Assembly: GCA_019044685.2 (NCBI GenBank)
Contig: JAGTXX020000009.1
Span: 682,001-746,000 of the forward strand
Direction of reading: 5' to 3'
Source: Nannochloris sp. 'desiccata'
Taxonomy: Eukaryota > Chlorophyta > Trebouxiophyceae > Chlorellales > Chlorellaceae
Length of the DNA stretch: 64,000 nucleotides
The translations under genes were made by a program, and so were the position numbers. Within the stretch, counting starts at the first letter, position 1. Every line of letters starts with the position of its first letter. Of this stretch, positions 42,593 to 51,934 are shown piece by piece. Below the pieces are notes generated by a model. That model was not told where the DNA came from, searched no databases, and was given only the letters and a program-made list of their open reading frames with translations.

Positions 42593-45469
42593 TTAATCAG
42601 AGTCAAAGGTCAGGTCAATTACATCGTCATCTGTTGGGGCAACAGCAGGTGCTTTTTGGGGGGGAAAGGCAGCCCAAACTCCATTCCCTTCTCCTGCTCG
42701 TTGTGCAACACCTTCTGCAGCATGAGCAGCAGAAGTTCCTGCGCCGTCAGCTCCTATTGTTGTTCCAGTTCCATTGTCACGACTAGGTGTAAGTTTTGGT
42801 GATTTCACTCCTTGAGCGTTTCCATTTCCATTTCTATTTGCTCTACCACCACCACTGGGCCCAGTATCAACTGCAGGACGTTTCCCTGCTGCCCTTGCAT
42901 TTGCTTTTGCTACCTCTGGGTCCACCTGTTCTTCCTCCTCTTCGTTGTCATCATCTCCCAAGGCCCTCTGTAATTCCTTTCTAACAAGAGCGACTGCCTC
43001 TTCTTTTTCCTGGACGAGTTTCACTCTCTCCTCCATCTTTTCTAAAGCTTGTTCCAGCTGCTTCTCCGCCTCTTTGAGTTTTCTAGCTTGTTGTGGATTC
43101 AATCTCTTTCTTTTTGTTGCCGGTACAGCAGCAGCAGCAGCAGTCCTAGCGGCAGCAGCAGCAGTGCTAGGAACAACAAGAGTCTCAGCTTCGCCAACAA
43201 GAGCTTCAGGATGCGCTGCGTCCAACAGTTCAGCTAATTTCCACATCCCACTTTCAGGCACAGGTCCTAAACTTTCTAATGCTTCCCGTATCTCCACATC
43301 ACCGTCATTGCCGTCCAAGCACGGATGAAGAAAGACCTCTCTATCAGCAGGCGCTTGATTCGACTCGAGTGCATTTTCTAGTTGGGAAACATCCCAGGGT
43401 CCTACTAATACTTCAGTTCCGTGCTCAATCTCTCTAAATAGAGCAAATATACGTGCCTTTGTCCATAAAAGACGAGGTTTACCTGCTGGTTGTGCTGCCA
43501 CTATTGCTGCCGTCGTCGCTGCTGGTGCATCGGCTTCCTCTTCCTCAGGCTGTAGCTCTGCTAGCCTGAGTTTCATTTGGCCAACCAGGGTTTCTGCCGA
43601 ATTAAGTTTGGTTTTGGCTATCTTGAATGCCACATTTGCAGCTTCTACTGCGGTTGTAAGTTTATTTATCTCGATATCCTCCTCTGTCGTTGGCAGCGCT
43701 GGTGGTGCACCACTGCCACCACTATTTTCAAGGGGTTCTTTCTTCACAAAAACAGACTCAGCTGCAGCCTTTCGTTTTCTTGCAGCACGCTCCGTAATAC
43801 TAGCCGCACGACCTTGAGCTTTACCATTTACTTTTTTGGAAGATTTTTTCGTCAACAAGGGTTTTGCCGCTTGAACTGGGGGGCCAACCACGCCTTCCTC
43901 CCCTTCCTCGCTTTCACCTCCACTCTCGATTTTGGGATTCTCTTCTACACGACGCTGCACCGCTTCAAATTGTTTCTTACTTGCAAATCCATTATTTTCC
44001 GCTTGAATTTTACCCAATTCAGTCTTCTTTGAATATAGTTTAAGGCGTTTCCCGTGGGGAGAACTCATCATCTCCTTGGTAGGCGTAAATAATGGTGTTT
44101 TTTCGGGTTCAATTTTCTTCTTATTTTGTCTCTGTTTCTGACGAGGTTTCTCTCCGGGTAGATCTTTGTCCACTAAATTTTGCTGCCACTGTGGATTCAA
44201 TTTCACGGGCGTTACTTCATCATCTACTGCTTCTTCTTCTTCTTCTGCTACTTGGCAAGCTCTTCGTATACGAGAATCAGCCCCAAACTCACTCCCTCCA
44301 TCACCATCGTTATCATCAACGTCATCTCCACCTTGTTGTTCTTCTGTCGGGGCGAGATCTGAATTAGTTCCTGGTAAAGGCGTAGCAGCAGATGGCTGAG
44401 AGTAAGGTTGTCGAGACCTCATTGGGGTAGCCGCGTCGTCAACTAGACGCCCTACAGCACCACCAAGAGCATCACTGCCACTATCATCTCCTGAACCACC
44501 ACCGCCATCCCCGCCACCACCGCCCAAATTTCCATTACCAATCCCCCTTGCTGCATTCAACCTTTTGGTAGCTCCATGCACATACTTCCAGAAAGAATGG
44601 CCATAACTATATCGCAATTCTTCTCCAGGATTAATCGCCTTTGAGGCAAACATCACAATACATGGCCACCCTCCCACAATAATCTCAACCAGACAAGTAT
44701 TGTCCTCGCCTATTGTCTCTATGGTAGTATTACCCATCGGATCTAAGCTAGGATCATTTACAAGCGCTGTGAGGTTGCCATACCTTGCTGCACAGACGTG
44801 AACTGAGGAATAACTCGGTTCTATAGGATCTAATCCTTCAAAAGTGATCCCATTTTCCACCGCTTCAAAGCCAATGTTGTAGTGCACAGCAGAGGCTGTG
44901 TAGCTTTCTATTTCGAGTTCAAATTGCAGGTAATCTACTCCTGGAGGTGCATATTTGATGTCTCTATATTCGTCAAGACCAATGAGTGACTTGCCACGGT
45001 AGACGCCAATGAAAGCACCAGCCGGAAGGCCCTTGGTAGCTGTTTTTGTTACCCGAACGCCGTTTTCGCCCCGTAAAGAGATGCGAGGGTCGTTTCTAGG
45101 TACCTTATAGACCTCTAATAGATTAGAGCATGGTATATCACGTGGTAGATGCTCCAAAAGAAGAGATTTCTTGTCCATTGGGAAGCGTTTGCCGGCATCT
45201 AGGAGGGCATCGTCGACGGCCAAAGCAAAATTCTCTTTAAAAAAAGAATGGAGCTCTCTTTCTGAATACGCCTCTGGAATTTCCATTACTTCTAGAGTAG
45301 ACCTGATACGAAAAATTTTCTCAGTGCGGTCACAATAATCGTGTGTAAGCGTTTCATAGACCCGGCGTAACTTGTCGTCAAAAAATTGGCCGAGGATGGC
45401 ATTTACGTCGGGGCCCCAGAGGTCGGTAGTGTACATTGCATTCCCACTGGCGCGGGGACCCGCATCCAT
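42593..45469 (-). CDS. SET-domain protein with C-terminal SUMO-interacting motif
   Basis: Intronless, 958 aa from the ATG at 45469, chosen for its strong context (ACCAAAATGG); the reading frame stays open upstream to 45646 but that stretch looks non-coding. The first 350 residues contain a divergent SET methyltransferase domain: RISLRGENGVRVTKTATKGL, GAFIGVYRGKSLIG, GNLTALVNDPSLDP (the N-H position is replaced by ND), CIVMFASKAINPGEELRYSYG. The rest is disordered and Lys/Glu/Ala-rich with nuclear-localisation-like clusters (KKRKAA, TKRKRL) and a coiled-coil stretch (RKLKEAEKQLEQALEKMEER). It ends DDDVIDLTFDSD, a classical SUMO-interacting motif. Substrate is unknown. Confidence 0.8.
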   Translation of the reverse strand: MDAGPRASGNAMYTTDLWGPDVNAILGQFFDDKLRRVYETLTHDYCDRTEKIFRIRSTLEVMEIPEAYSERELHSFFKENFALAVDDALLDAGKRFPMDKKSLLLEHLPRDIPCSNLLEVYKVPRNDPRISLRGENGVRVTKTATKGLPAGAFIGVYRGKSLIGLDEYRDIKYAPPGVDYLQFELEIESYTASAVHYNIGFEAVENGITFEGLDPIEPSYSSVHVCAARYGNLTALVNDPSLDPMGNTTIETIGEDNTCLVEIIVGGWPCIVMFASKAINPGEELRYSYGHSFWKYVHGATKRLNAARGIGNGNLGGGGGDGGGGSGDDSGSDALGGAVGRLVDDAATPMRSRQPYSQPSAATPLPGTNSDLAPTEEQQGGDDVDDNDGDGGSEFGADSRIRRACQVAEEEEEAVDDEVTPVKLNPQWQQNLVDKDLPGEKPRQKQRQNKKKIEPEKTPLFTPTKEMMSSPHGKRLKLYSKKTELGKIQAENNGFASKKQFEAVQRRVEENPKIESGGESEEGEEGVVGPPVQAAKPLLTKKSSKKVNGKAQGRAASITERAARKRKAAAESVFVKKEPLENSGGSGAPPALPTTEEDIEINKLTTAVEAANVAFKIAKTKLNSAETLVGQMKLRLAELQPEEEEADAPAATTAAIVAAQPAGKPRLLWTKARIFALFREIEHGTEVLVGPWDVSQLENALESNQAPADREVFLHPCLDGNDGDVEIREALESLGPVPESGMWKLAELLDAAHPEALVGEAETLVVPSTAAAAARTAAAAAVPATKRKRLNPQQARKLKEAEKQLEQALEKMEERVKLVQEKEEAVALVRKELQRALGDDDNEEEEEQVDPEVAKANARAAGKRPAVDTGPSGGGRANRNGNGNAQGVKSPKLTPSRDNGTGTTIGADGAGTSAAHAAEGVAQRAGEGNGVWAAFPPQKAPAVAPTDDDVIDLTFDSD

Positions 45470-45923
45470 TTTGGTACACGAGCTCTGTATGAAAAAGAGG
45501 CTACAATTAGTCCTCTTAGCTAAAAAGTTGAAGTTGTTGATCGATCTAAAAATGAGATCAAAAATCAGCCGGGTTGTAGCCCACCTAGAGTTTTCTAGCA
45601 ATTTTAAAACGCCAAAAGTAGATATACGTTTGTGAAGTTGACGCAAATTTAACCAAGGTGCAGCTAGGCGAACAATGCGGTTAACAACTTAAATTTGGGA
45701 TAACTGCAAACGTAGATGAGCCCCCTGCTCTTCCAGCGGCATTATTGTACGAATTAGGTAATCAAATTAAGGATTGAACCTTTCGCCGAGGCTTCAATTG
45801 ATTAGAACGACCTTAAGTCAATATGGGCGCTCGCTTATTTTTGAAATTGTTGTTTTTGAAACTTTTTTATCTGACCCGAATATTTTGGCGGGAGAACATA
45901 AAGAATAGTTTATACTATAAAAT
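45470..45923. promoter_or_regulatory. Divergent promoter of SET and UBE2T-like genes
   Basis: 454 bp between divergent start codons. The only recognisable site is the E2F-like element at 45883-45894, close to the UBE2T-like start. Confidence 0.45.
45883..45894 (+). promoter_or_regulatory. E2F-like site TTTTGGCGGGAG
   Basis: It matches the E2F/DP consensus TTTSGCGC/TTTGGCGGGA closely and lies 30 bp before the ATG of the UBE2T-like gene. Single-site match by eye. Confidence 0.45.
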
Positions 45924-47019
45924 ATGAGTAACCTAGCTATTGCACGCCTTCAAAAGGAGGTGACCATGCTCCAGAAAGATCCTCCTCCTGGAGCATGGTG
46001 TGGACCGATCGAAGGCAAGCCTCTCACTGAGCTGGAAGCAGGTATACAAGGTCCAGCAGGCACCGTCTATGAAGCAGGAGTCTTCAAACTTAGCGTGGAT
46101 ATCCCAACAAGGTAATATTTCAAAGCTTCCTACTTAATTTCGTCACACGTTCAAAATGCTGCCTAATAATGCCTCCTTTCATCATCCTTCCGTTTTCTCT
46201 TCTGCTTCATATAGATATCCTATGGAGCCTCCGAAAGTCCGCTTTGTCACTCCAGTCTACCATCCTAATATCGATGCTGAGGGCCGCATTTGCCTAGACA
46301 TTTTAAATCCACCGCCCAAAGGGGCTTGGAAGCCTAGCTTAAATATTAGCACTGTCCTCTCTAGTATTGCTCTGCTGCTGTCAGAGCCTAATCCAGATGA
46401 TGGTCTTGTAACTGATACGGTAAGAAACATTGGCATGGGTTCAATCTTATGTAGAGCAAAGCACTGCTATTGCCATCAACTTGTTTCTTGTTTGTGGTAG
46501 CTAGCTATATAGACCATTTTTTGTTACACGCTCACAGCGTCCTTCTCTTTCTCCACAATGCAGACATATGAATACAAACATCAAAGGGAGATATTCAACT
46601 CCAAAGCTAAAGCCTGGACTCGCCAGCATGCTGTACAAATGAAGCAAGGTGAGGCTGTGCCAGCGGCAATTGAGGTAATATCGCCGAGGGCAAACGATGA
46701 ACGACAACAGGAACGACAACAGAAACAACAACAGCTAGATATATTAGAAGACGAACAGCCCATCAATACTAGTTCTTATCCTGTGACACGCGCATTAGAA
46801 TCCGCATCTGAGCTACCCACACAGATTACTATGGATGTTAACAAGGAAAATGGTGCTGCCCGTGGTGCTGGCAAACAAAAACAATTTGCCGAAATAGAAG
46901 ATCCTTCGCTAGATACAGCTGTTTTACAAGCTGAAAAGGATAAAGAAGATATCAACAAAGCCGTAGCTGACGCTGAGCCCCCTCAGAAAAAATCAAAACT
47001 GTCTTTGCAGCGCAATTAA
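45924..47019 (+). CDS. UBE2T: UBE2T-like E2 ubiquitin-conjugating enzyme
   Basis: E2 enzyme of the Fanconi-anaemia-type DNA repair pathway (UBC37 in plants). Exons 45924-46111, 46215-46419 and 46564-47019; 282 aa. The UBC fold spans residues 1-160: [59 protein letters not shown] with catalytic Cys89, and [20 protein letters not shown], where the KGAWxPSLNI block is typical of UBE2T. After [15 protein letters not shown] the chain continues [20 protein letters not shown]. The C-terminal 120 residues form a Gln/Lys/Glu-rich tail ending [10 protein letters not shown], longer than in the human protein. TGTAA at 47152-47156. Confidence 0.88.
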
Positions 47020-47226
47020 GATGATTTTATCTCACACAACGATATAAAAACAGCAAAAATAATGAAACGTTGCAATAAGAAGTTATTATTACTTAATTTA
47101 ATGTTGATAGACGTATGCACGATTTTATTTTCATAATGATGATTAAAGCTATGTAAATTATTTGCTATAGAAGATCTAAAATTAATCCAAAGGACATCTG
47201 GGTAGACACTTCTCTATTGTTTTCTT

Positions 47227-47832
47227 TTAAAGCTCGATGATTTTTCCGGCCAGTTCTTGGCACAAGGGGCATGGCACATTCCCCGTTGCTTTACACGAAC
47301 GACACTCTTTTCCACCAGCTTGAGCTTCCAAAGCTCTCATTTCAGTCTTTTGTAGCCATCCTGCTGCCCAGGTGCCTCTGTCTTTTAAATTTTTTATATT
47401 TGTCCACAAGCTGACGTTGGAATCGCAGGTGGCTTCTAAACAAACGAAAACATCTTTTCCTTGCTTTTTTTTCTGGGTAACTCTAAAATGACGCCACCCT
47501 AATGTCCTTTCCATAGCTGTCCAGGAGCTGCCTACGACTCTAGCTGCGGAAATAGGGTTGCGAGAATGGTAGCCGCCAGCAGGAAGGCGGCCGACGCCAC
47601 TGCAACCAGCACAGGGGACCTCCCCTGAGCCGTTGCATCTATTGCATACTCGTAATCGTTCGTATGATATCAGTGGTGCACGGCGGACAAATGGACCGGC
47701 AATCTCCCCGCTAGCGGCTTGTTCCGGACTCTCATTTGCAGTCGCTATGACTCTGACAACATGTGATCGACAACGCCATGGTACACAAATATTCACACCC
47801 AGGCTAGTGAATACCCCATAATTAGCAAGCAT
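47227..47832 (-). CDS. DnaJ-type cysteine-rich zinc-finger protein, probably plastid
   Basis: Intronless, 201 aa. The N-terminal 45 residues look like a transit peptide. Two separated pairs of CxxC motifs of DnaJ zinc-finger type follow: CNRCNGSGEVPCAGCSGVGR (about residues 62-81) and CRSCKATGNVPCPLCQ near the end. There is no J domain. Small proteins of this layout in plants are plastid thiol/disulfide or assembly factors (BSD2, LQY1 and related groups). Which one this is cannot be decided by eye. The central part (SSWTAMERTLGWRHFRVTQK) is not known to me. Confidence 0.72.
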   Translation of the reverse strand: MLANYGVFTSLGVNICVPWRCRSHVVRVIATANESPEQAASGEIAGPFVRRAPLISYERLRVCNRCNGSGEVPCAGCSGVGRLPAGGYHSRNPISAARVVGSSWTAMERTLGWRHFRVTQKKKQGKDVFVCLEATCDSNVSLWTNIKNLKDRGTWAAGWLQKTEMRALEAQAGGKECRSCKATGNVPCPLCQELAGKIIEL

Positions 47833-48348
47833 GACCTTCCATTACTAGTAATATTTGAACTTAATGGCAATGTACTTATGAAAGGCTCAGAATGAACCCT
47901 CGCACTTCGTCCCACACATTCTTTTCGACTCGAAAGCGGATAAGTCAGTTTTTTATCTGAAAAATGCACCTTCAGCTCTGCGATCTATAAAGCACTAATC
48001 TTTTAGGATATGTCTTGGATGTTTGAAAACTATATTAATCCCCTGTGAAAGCCTTTTGGAGTCTAAACAAGGAGCTGCAAGGCAATTTTAAAATCGAGGC
48101 ATCTGCCTCGTTCTTTTGTGACGAACTGCGAGGCTTAGATGCTATATTAATACATAGAATAGACATCCATTAATTTTATTCCATTCAGCATAATCCAAGT
48201 CAAGGTAGGCTTGACCTGGATGCAATAATTTTGCCTAGAGGGTTTACTTTAAATACCGCTTTGAATAAGCAACTACCTGATTCAAATTGCGAATCGAAGT
48301 TAAATACTTCCAATAACCACTCTAGGAAGTCTTTAAATAAACAGGCGA
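47833..48348. promoter_or_regulatory. Divergent promoter region
   Basis: 516 bp between the zinc-finger gene and the TIGR01589-type gene. An open stretch from 48231 overlaps the next gene start in another frame but has no ATG. No other feature is seen. Confidence 0.35.
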
Positions 48349-49611
48349 ATGGACGTCCAAACAGCACCTCCGGGCGCCAACCAAACACGTCCACCTGCTG
48401 GAGGGCCACCACCCCTAGGCTCGCAACAGCCCCCTAGAGTGCCGGAATTAAACGGCAACTCAGGAAAGGCTTCGAATGGAAATCTAGCACCTCACCCAGC
48501 AGGCTTCATGGGTGGAATAAGGCCACCACCTCCAGGCGGTTTCCGCCCGCCACCACCACAGCAAGGACCAACTATCCAGATCCCTAAAATGCCACCAAAT
48601 TCCAACGCTCTAGGCAACGAAACTGTCCCAATGAAGATTCCAGGTCCATCTCAACAAGGCAATCAACCACAGGTAAAAGTAGAAGGAAAAGACGCCCAAC
48701 AACCTCATCCTTGCACCAACGGCAATGCAAACGACGGAGAACCTGGCGCCCCTGCACAATTCCAAGCTTCTGATATCCTACCACCTCATCCAGAATCTCC
48801 ACACGGTGGTGTCTCCCCTGAAGATATTCAAACAGTTCAAAATTTAGTCGAGCGATGTCTGCAATTGTACATGGCTCGAGATGAGGTAGTTAATGTTTTA
48901 AAATCTCAAGCAACAATCGACCCAGGCTTCACTCAGTTGGTCTGGTCAAAGCTTGAAGAACAAAATTCAGAATTTTTTAAATGTTATTACACCAGATTGA
49001 AGCTTAAAGCGCAGATAGTGATGTTTAATCATTTGTTGGAGCAACAGGTGGCCGTGGTTCAAAGGATGCAATTGGGGTGGAACGGAGGGGCTGGTGCTGG
49101 TGGACCATCTAGTTCGACTACTTCAGGAATCCCATTATTCCAAAGTGGAGCGAATGGGAATCGGTCTAGAACCCCTGGCGGTACTGAACGTGATGTAGAT
49201 GGGCATACAGGCGGCGGTGGAGGTGATGGAAGAAAAGACCGTCTGGCAAATCGACTGGTTCCTGCAGGGTCAAAAGATCTTATGACAGCTGGGCTCGATG
49301 CACACGTAGGTCCAAATACATTATTCAGTCCCTTACCTAATCTGGGCTCTGATCATGACCTAGGTAGACATCTAGAAGGACATCTACCCACACCAGGGGA
49401 GCTAGGGGCATTTCTGCCAGGGACGTCGCCGCTTAATCTTGCTGCGCATGGAAGCGATGGCCATCATGGTGCACCTGGCACCTTGCCACGGAATTTCTCT
49501 TTATCGGATTTAGTTGGGGGTGGGCTAGAAGATCATCATCACCATGGGCATGGAATCAACAACGGAGACGACACGCCGCCGAGCCTAGGCTTTTCAGAAC
49601 CGATGATTTAA
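48349..49611 (+). CDS. Plant-specific TIGR01589-type domain protein
   Basis: Intronless, 420 aa. The N-terminal 155 residues are Pro/Gly/Asn-rich and disordered. Residues about 160-235 hold the conserved block: SPEDIQTVQNLVERCLQLYM, VVNVLKSQATIDPGFTQLVW, KLEEQNSEFFKCYYTRLKLK, FNHLLEQQ. This matches the short domain of unknown function found widely in land plants (TIGR01589), predicted all-helical. The C-terminal half is Gly/Asp/His-rich, including a (Gly) tract and HHHHGH. Function is unknown; a nuclear role has been assumed for plant members but nothing here proves it. Confidence 0.75.
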   Translation: MDVQTAPPGANQTRPPAGGPPPLGSQQPPRVPELNGNSGKASNGNLAPHPAGFMGGIRPPPPGGFRPPPPQQGPTIQIPKMPPNSNALGNETVPMKIPGPSQQGNQPQVKVEGKDAQQPHPCTNGNANDGEPGAPAQFQASDILPPHPESPHGGVSPEDIQTVQNLVERCLQLYMARDEVVNVLKSQATIDPGFTQLVWSKLEEQNSEFFKCYYTRLKLKAQIVMFNHLLEQQVAVVQRMQLGWNGGAGAGGPSSSTTSGIPLFQSGANGNRSRTPGGTERDVDGHTGGGGGDGRKDRLANRLVPAGSKDLMTAGLDAHVGPNTLFSPLPNLGSDHDLGRHLEGHLPTPGELGAFLPGTSPLNLAAHGSDGHHGAPGTLPRNFSLSDLVGGGLEDHHHHGHGINNGDDTPPSLGFSEPMI

Positions 49612-50458
49612 GGCCTTACTTTCATTAAAACCAAGGTTTTTGGGTTGGCGATATGTGTTTTTGTTTCTCTGTTAAGTGGTGGGTAAAATGGCGCTTGGGG
49701 CAATTTTGATTTCATTTTGATTATTTTATTTTTTTCATGTTGCATATTTTGAATGAAAGATTGTGTACATGCTAGAACCACAGAACATCCACAACTGCGT
49801 TGTCCCTAGAAAATTAAGGCAGGAAAATTTTATGAAAGAAAAAGAAAAGAAGAAAACTTTATTTTCCAAAATTTTGAACTCTACGTTTCAAAAACAGGAA
49901 GAAACAGAGAAATAATACAGCAAAGCGAAATAGCGACTGATAGAGGTAAAGTGTTAGGGAATGCAAGTACCGAAAACATGTCGAAATGTCGAGAGATACG
50001 ATGGAATAGAATGAAGGGTAAAATTGAAGACAAAAAAATAAAAGAACTTGTTCGACAAGGAGACAAAGAAGTGTTATATGCTGGTGCCCGGCAGGAAAAA
50101 AAAAATATTCAACCAACGTATTCTATTCACTGAAATTTTTATTTCAATTGTAGATTATAGCCAAAATTAAAAAGAAAGTGAATTGGTTACACCGTCTCTC
50201 TCTTTCTCTCTCTTGTCTTCTGCATGCTTTTGCTGTAGTCCAGGACAGGGGGACAAGGTGCGTCGGCCTCTTTGCCGACGGTTGGTCATATCACCTCGTC
50301 GCCCCTTCAGCCCGTTTGTTCTAGCTTGGCAACAGCTAAAAGGGGAAGATATTATGGTGTTGATAAAAATTATGGATTTGTCAGAAGCTCTTTTCGCCAA
50401 CTCAACATGCAAGAAAAGAAAGAAATGAAAAAGAAACAAGGTTTCCTTCTTTCTTATT
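49612..50458. other. Intergenic, convergent 3' regions
   Basis: 847 AT-rich bases. They contain pyrimidine tracts (CTCTCTCTTTCTC near 50193) and a small perfect hairpin CGTCGGC-CTCTTT-GCCGACG at 50261-50280. ORFs here are short and low-complexity; I support no gene. Confidence 0.45.
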
Positions 50459-51490
50459 TTATCTGAACGGGCTTTCTCCTTTGCCCCAAACATCCCTTCT
50501 TTCTAGGAAAGGCTTACCCTCCTCATCGAGTCCCAGACGTTCCCATACTCCAAAATAATCAGTAGATGCATCTGACGCTGATGGAGGAATCATCGAAACA
50601 GCAGGAGAGGATGGGGGAGGGTTCGTGCCACCTCCTAAGCCTTTACCTAATGCTTGTTGTCCATAGACCCGCCCGCCTGATGGGCCTAGTGTTGGGGTCA
50701 TTGGCCTATCTAATGCTGCCTCTCCTGCCACTAATGCGGCTAATTCTGCCTCGTCAGGGACTTGTAGAACACGATTAGACCCTGCTTGCCATCCTACAAT
50801 AGCCATTTGTTTTGTAATGTGTTGAACATCTGGTGGCGTTGTCTCAGGAGCAATGCGATACGAATATTCAACTGTGCCCTCTGTTGATTCGTTTACTTGT
50901 CTCGTCCAGTCCTGTTCTTCAAGAATGACGTATTTGTATTCTACTCGGGATCCAGCTGGGAGCTCTACGTCGACTTGCCAAATGTCGGTGGGTTGCCATG
51001 ACATGGGGACTTTTGCAATCGAAAGGAAAGACCAGCCGAAAGGAATTGCTGAGCCTCCTACGCATAGCATTTGTCTACTATGGACTCTAAATTCTACTGA
51101 AAGGCGCACACGGACAAAAGGAGGTGTACGTTTTGTGCTAGGATCGTCACTGCATAGGAGAGGGACGGCGAGGAGACCTCGAGGGAAAAGTGATATTCGA
51201 AAACAGCAAGAAATTATAGTGATTTGCGGGATCCAAACGTATACTTACCGTCCTGGGAATGGGACAAAACTGCTAAAGTTGTTCACAGCATTCAAGCGAG
51301 TGCGATCAGCCGGCGAAGATGAGAGGTATAGGGGTCCAGGGATGGCAGCTTGAGTTTGCAAAAGCGTTCTTTCTCTTAACCTCCCTCTCGATACCTTTGA
51401 TAAGCTACTAAATGAATGGATTTTGCACGCTCTAAGACCTTGGGCCGTCGGCCCTGCCAGCTGCTGACTATTCAATTTAAATGTATACAT
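50459..51490 (-). CDS. CBM20 starch-binding-domain protein, probably plastid
   Basis: Exons 51490-51249 and 51149-50459 join as FPG-R-DDPSTKRTPPFVRV; 310 aa. About 75 N-terminal residues, Ser/Arg-rich and poor in acids, resemble a chloroplast transit peptide. A carbohydrate-binding module family 20 follows (about residues 90-185): VRVRLSVEFRVHSRQMLCVG, PMSWQPTDIWQVDVELPAGS, VEYKYVILEEQDW, with Trp residues at expected starch-contact positions. The remaining 120 residues are Pro/Gly/Ser-rich and disordered with no catalytic domain, so it may tether or regulate starch metabolism. Its partner is unknown. Confidence 0.82.
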
Positions 51491-51934
51491 TTCGCAGACA
51501 CAACGAAAGTTATGGATCCTATGTAACTTCCAGCCGGTATAGATGTATTTATCAACTAGTAAGTAGCAGCAATCAAAGCTCTAATTAGATTTCTGGTCAC
51601 TTTTAGTTAACAACAAATCGATTTAAAATTGAACTTTTTTTCAGCCTCTATGGCTGCAGCTCCGATCGCAACATTAAGAATCAATAAAGAACTGAACACA
51701 ATCTACAAAAATAAGAATTATGCCCTCCTTTTCTCAGTCTATTGGTTTCGAGGGTTTCTATAAATTGCATTGTTGAAGCAACCACGACCCCCACACATTT
51801 CAAATCTTTTTAGTCTGCCCTGATGTGAGGAAATCTAGTGAAACTACATGTATTTAGAGAGAGTATTAAGACAAACGTGTGGTTTTTATGAATAAGCAGC
51901 TCCGGTTACTTTTACTGTAACACAAAATAACAAA
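51491..51934. other. Intergenic region
   Basis: 444 AT-rich bases between two minus-strand genes. Nothing beyond promoter and 3'-end DNA is apparent. Confidence 0.4.

Noticed and set aside
50261..50280. Hairpin CGTCGGC-CTCTTT-GCCGACG as a histone-type 3' end or small RNA
   Set aside because: It does not match the histone stem-loop consensus and lies alone in a 3' region.
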